A stretch of DNA of 64,000 bases from assembly GCA_013368315.1 (NCBI GenBank), contig JAACJM010000030.1, positions 248,001 through 312,000 on the forward strand, read 5' to 3'. Source of the stretch: Tetrapyrgos nigripes. Its lineage: Eukaryota > Basidiomycota > Agaricomycetes > Agaricales > Campanellaceae. The notes under the pieces were generated by a model. The model was not told the origin of the DNA, did no database searches, and worked only from the letters and a program-made list of their open reading frames with translations. The translations under genes and the position numbers were made by a program. Shown piece after piece: positions 60,434 to 64,000 of the stretch (positions within the stretch are counted from its first letter, which is position 1; each line of letters starts with the position of its first letter).

Positions 60434-63066
60434 ATGTCAGACAGCGAACCCAAGAGTCCCCTACCAGTGCATTCGCTAGAAAAACCCCAAAGAAAATCAC
60501 CATCCACGCGGAGATATTGTCTTTGGATCGCTGGACTCGCTGCTTGCGCTATTAGCGGCTGCATTCTGCCTTCGATCGTTACTTCCGTGCAGACAGCGTA
60601 TCGAAGGGCTGCCTATCCTCATGAATCCTTGTATCAAAATCAAACCCTTTCCGAAGTCTCGAACAGAAGTCTAGTCATCCAGCCATTGATTAACAAGGAA
60701 CAAACCTTTGACGTTGCAGTCAGCGTATGGGTCAGAAGGACCATAGACGAAGAGTTGGAATGGAAAGAAAGTCAACGCGACCTATTCGATTTTGAGTTCT
60801 ATCGTCCATTGTTCTCTGACGTCGTCTTCCGTGGGCTGCGTTTATCAGACAAGGGCAAATATGCGAGCATAAACTTTACTTTGCCAACGGAGAGATTGTG
60901 AGTAAAGATGCTATTGACTTGGTCTTACATGCTCATTCCTTCTTTCATCTAGCCGCAAAGGCACCATAGAAGCAACCACCCTTATTGGCACTTTTCTCCT
61001 GATACCAACATCGCCTTCCCTGATGGATTTCGTGGTCGACTATTCCAGTTATATTCCTGAGAGAGTCTTGTCCAAATTTTCTCCAGTGCGCACCTGGCCG
61101 TGAGTCTCCCTGAACTGATCATTTCTCTGCTGTTTACCATCATGTAGGTTTCCTATGGGCTCCGAATACAAGGGAGAGAAAACTCTCGTAGACACGGCCC
61201 TAGAATCATTTTCACTCCGAATTCCACTTATTCGGTTTCACGATATCCCTTCTCGATGTCAGGGGGTCGGAGCGAATGATACAAGTAAACATCCTCATAT
61301 CACGACTTGGTGCGTTTCCCTTCTTCTGGTCTCTGAGCTTGTGGGTCACCTACCTTCTCCAGGTCACAACTACGGATTGTCGACGAAACACACATTATGA
61401 ATCTCGAAGCATATAATCAAGCGCACGAGAAACTGAAACAGATATCGGTCTGGATCTCATTCACTTTCGACTCATCTTTGTATTGTTAATCTATAGACTC
61501 AATGTAGTGCGGTCGAGAGTCTGGCGGAAAGCCTGGCGATGCCCAAACTAGACGGAGCTCTTTACGGAGGTATTGCCAAGAGTCCTTTTGGGAAACTGGC
61601 AACCTGCAAACTCGACTCGAGCTGAAGATGAAGGACCCAGAACATACGGAATGGGCATATGCACCGTACATGACTTTCTTTCTCCATGCTTCAGGACCAC
61701 AGGTTGGTGGCTTACCGTGGCTTTTATCTCTGCTACACCATCCATTGACCCTCGGTAGGACCTCGTCCCAGTTTCGGTTCATTTACAAGATTGTCCAGGA
61801 GAGCCTGCTCTGGAAACCTCACAGAATACGTCAACATTTGATCTCATAGGCATGTCCATAATCTGCTCGGAATTCTTCGATCTGACGATCTAATTATCAC
61901 ACAGACTCTGATTCTATGAACATAACTTGGCATATCAGCTTCTCTGGACGGACGCCAGCTAAACTATGGGCGCTAGGTGGCCCTGGGCACACCGTCAATC
62001 ACAGCCAGAGTGATTACGACAAAGTAATTGAGCAGGATTTCGCGGAGCTGGCAAGTAAGTATCGGTTGTTTTCCTCCGTGTTTTCCATCTGATCGTGTAC
62101 ATTCATACGTCGTATAGATGGCATTCAAGGAGTGCGTAAACCAGATACTCATCCTCGCCGGCGTGTATTTTTGGCTTACATCGAGTTAGTCTGGTCGAGA
62201 CTCTTTCTTCGTTCAGCTGACTCAACGCTTCTGAGTTTAGCTTGGCTCTAGGAGGAATAACTACAGTTCTTGAATACTTATATTGGTTCACCAGGAGTAA
62301 CACCGTCTCCATCAGTATCCCTGGTACTCTCTTCCTGGCCGTGCATCAATGTTTACAAGTTTTAATGGCTTGGATGGCAGTTTTGCTGCCGTCTCATACC
62401 CCGAGTTCAAAGTGGACGCAGGCCATGTTTTATCTGGCTTACCTGCCTCTTATATATCGCATGTTTCGGACTGTGCTGAGGTTTGAGTCGGTCTGGAAAG
62501 GGTGGATTCCGACGTTCAGAAAGCGAGGCGCGTCTCATAGTGAGAGGACAAGTGAGAGATTGGATGCGACCACGAGTTGGAGAGTCAGGCTCTCGGTGAG
62601 TTTCTTATCTGTGCTGCACTTGTATCATATTCTCTAACGAAATGTCTAACAGTTATTATGCATTCTGTTCCTTGTATTCTATTTTGTGGAAGACCATTTG
62701 GTACTACTCCCGGCCTTACACCCTCCTCGCCCCAAAGAGTCATCGTCAGCGCTCCTGTACTGGTTCAGGGACCTTCTCTACGACATTGACCGGTGTTTCT
62801 GGATCACTGGATTGCTTTCCCAACTCATCTTGAACACCAAGTCGGAACGTTTTGCTGGCAACTTCAAATTAGCAGCATTTCTCATATGGTTGAAGGAGAC
62901 TTTGCAGCTGTTGTCGTTTGTGCCTGCGGTGGTGGGAAGGGTCAAAACGAGGCCAGCGTTGTTGTGGCCCGAGACTCTCCTTTGGTGTGTTGAAACTGTG
63001 TTGGTGTATCAAGCGGTGACGCTTCCCGCAGTGGGACCAGTCAGGTTGGACGATGACGAGCAGTGA
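60434..63066 (+). CDS. Multi-spanning membrane protein of unknown function, tandem copy B
   Basis: It has the same exon plan and blocks as copy A: MSDSEPKSPLPVHSLEKPQR, FDVAVSVWVRRTIDEELEW, LIPTSPSLMDFVVDYSSYIP, EYKGEKTLVDTALESFSLRI, YCQESFWETGNLQTRLELKM and NITWHISFSGRTPAKLW. It ends with the same helix bundle and PAVGPVRLDDDEQ. All junctions join in frame, including a GC-AG intron at 61850-61904. The 5' exons and introns differ clearly from copy A, while from about 62260 to the 3' flank at 63150 the two are nearly identical even in introns. Both copies appear functional. The role is not known; both carry N-glycosylation-type sites in the first large domain. Confidence 0.8.
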
Positions 63067-63155
63067 GAGGCCTAAACGTTTTTGGAACCGTAGTCTGTAG
63101 AAATGTAGCGTACATTTAGCCTTGAGAAGGTGAAAAAAAAAGATGTATATCTGGA

Positions 63156-63590
63156 CCCCATGGGCATGCTCCGCCACCGCCTTTTCTGCCACGCCAGTGA
63201 CCCGTGGGAGGGCGAAACTCTCGCGCTGAAGGTTGCGCTGATACAAGCAATGCAGAACTGGGAGACGCTCACGGGGGGAGACCCGCCGTGCCCTATCATA
63301 ATTGACTCCGACGATGTACGCGAGACGATGAAGCTGGATGCAGAACAGGGAGAAGCGGACGAGGTTCTAGAGTCTTGCCGGGACGATTGGCTTTGGGCCG
63401 GAGGGCTGGGTGCCTGCCGAGTACTACGAAGAGGCCATGGCATGCAGCAAGAAGCTGGAGGATGTATTGGCAGCGGTCGACGAGGAGGAGGAGGAGAAGG
63501 AGGAGGAGGAGGAATGGACTCAGGTCGCGGCGCACTGGCCCTTGGACGACATGAATCTAACTGAAGACCCTGGGCCAGGTAATCTCGCTC
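63156..63590 (+). pseudogene. Frameshifted fragment resembling a fungal phosphotransferase C-terminus
   Basis: Directly after the homology to copy A ends, a GC-rich segment encodes LDPMGMLRHRLFCHASDPWE, ETLALKVALIQAMQNWETLT and DDVRETMKLDAEQGEADEVL. A one-base shift near 63395 then continues GPEGWVPAEYYEEAMACSKK and an acidic Glu-rich run. From memory this resembles the C-terminal part of aminoglycoside/choline-kinase-like phosphotransferases that are numerous in mushrooms. The catalytic domain is absent. Base composition differs from its neighbours, as expected for a recently joined fragment. Confidence 0.45.
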
Positions 63591-64000
63591 GATGATGGAG
63601 CGTGTTGCTATAAAGCTTTCAAGTAGAATAGGTGTCGCGCTACTAGAGGTAGAAAGGTGAGTTTTCCTGAGTTTTCCTTTCTTTTCTTCGCTTTCTTTCT
63701 TTCTTTGCTTTGACTAGGGACGATGCTGACGCGCTCTCTCCTACAGGGTGGTCGCCGTGGCCGTCGTCTGTGATCACTGCGGCTCTATGTACATATATGG
63801 GCTTCAATATGTTTCGTCTACTCCAAAAGACGTCTATGTAACCAACTTCATGAATGTAGACACTTGTAGACAAGCCCGAGTCATCATGTCGCCGTACGAC
63901 ACGCAGCAGGTTTCACCTGCCCCATGGTCATTCAAATATTCACTTGTCCAGATTTTCCGTGTGGATTAACGTCAAGTTCAAGTTCAGTGCCTCGTCCAAG
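63591..64000. other. Right edge, no gene recognised
   Basis: It contains a pyrimidine-rich tract near 63665-63710 and short open frames with no family signs. A gene starting beyond the window could have its promoter here. Confidence 0.45.

Overview
This is fungal nuclear DNA, most likely from a mushroom-forming basidiomycete (Agaricomycetes). The genes are cut by many 45-65 base GT-AG introns, the deduced proteins are fungal housekeeping types, a tRNA gene is present, and the transposons are fungal Ty1/copia, hAT-like and small inverted-repeat elements. No prokaryotic or viral genome features are visible. The exact species cannot be told from this window. Exon limits were deduced by eye from splice signals and family conservation.

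Layout. (1) 0.7-8.3 kb, host genes: a conserved fungal protein of unknown function, the DNA-damage clamp loader RAD17, an unrecognised protein with a coiled-coil N-terminus, and 3-hydroxyanthranilate 3,4-dioxygenase (BNA1, NAD synthesis). (2) 8.6-24.7 kb, a repeat-rich accessory island. A segment of about 3 kb carrying a gene for a Ser/Gly/Asn/Tyr/Asp-rich disordered protein occurs twice, at 10.9-14.1 and 20.9-24.7 kb. The copies are separated by strongly CpG-depleted DNA with two inverted arms, into which a decayed Ty1/copia element (15132-20103, CTTCC target duplication) inserted later. Copy 2 also holds an inverted-repeat element (21304-21900), a 75-base foldback and an intact tRNA-Val(CAC); copy 1 keeps only the 3' end of that tRNA. 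(3) 24.7-35.3 kb, about 10 kb with no supportable gene apart from a 2 x 141 base tandem repeat. (4) 35.3-52.8 kb, dense host genes: glycyl-tRNA synthetase, a bestrophin/UPF0187-type anion channel, EMC8/9, ATG12, a DUR3-type urea transporter with GATA motifs upstream, and an O-methyltransferase-like protein with a long disordered tail. (5) 53.2-64 kb, a second duplicated region: a MYND-finger relic, a hAT-like inverted-repeat element with an 8-base target duplication, two tandem copies of a multi-spanning membrane protein gene whose 3' halves look homogenised, a possible small gene between them, and a broken phosphotransferase-like fragment.

The housekeeping genes belong to unrelated pathways and form no cluster. 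The most interesting signals are genome-evolution ones: CpG decay confined to particular repeats and ending at a small transposon, a nested insertion order readable from CpG content, two tandem segmental duplications, a conserved GC-AG intron, and very small exons (6 bases in the DUR3-type gene, 5 bases in the disordered-protein genes). I found no convincing new multi-gene system.
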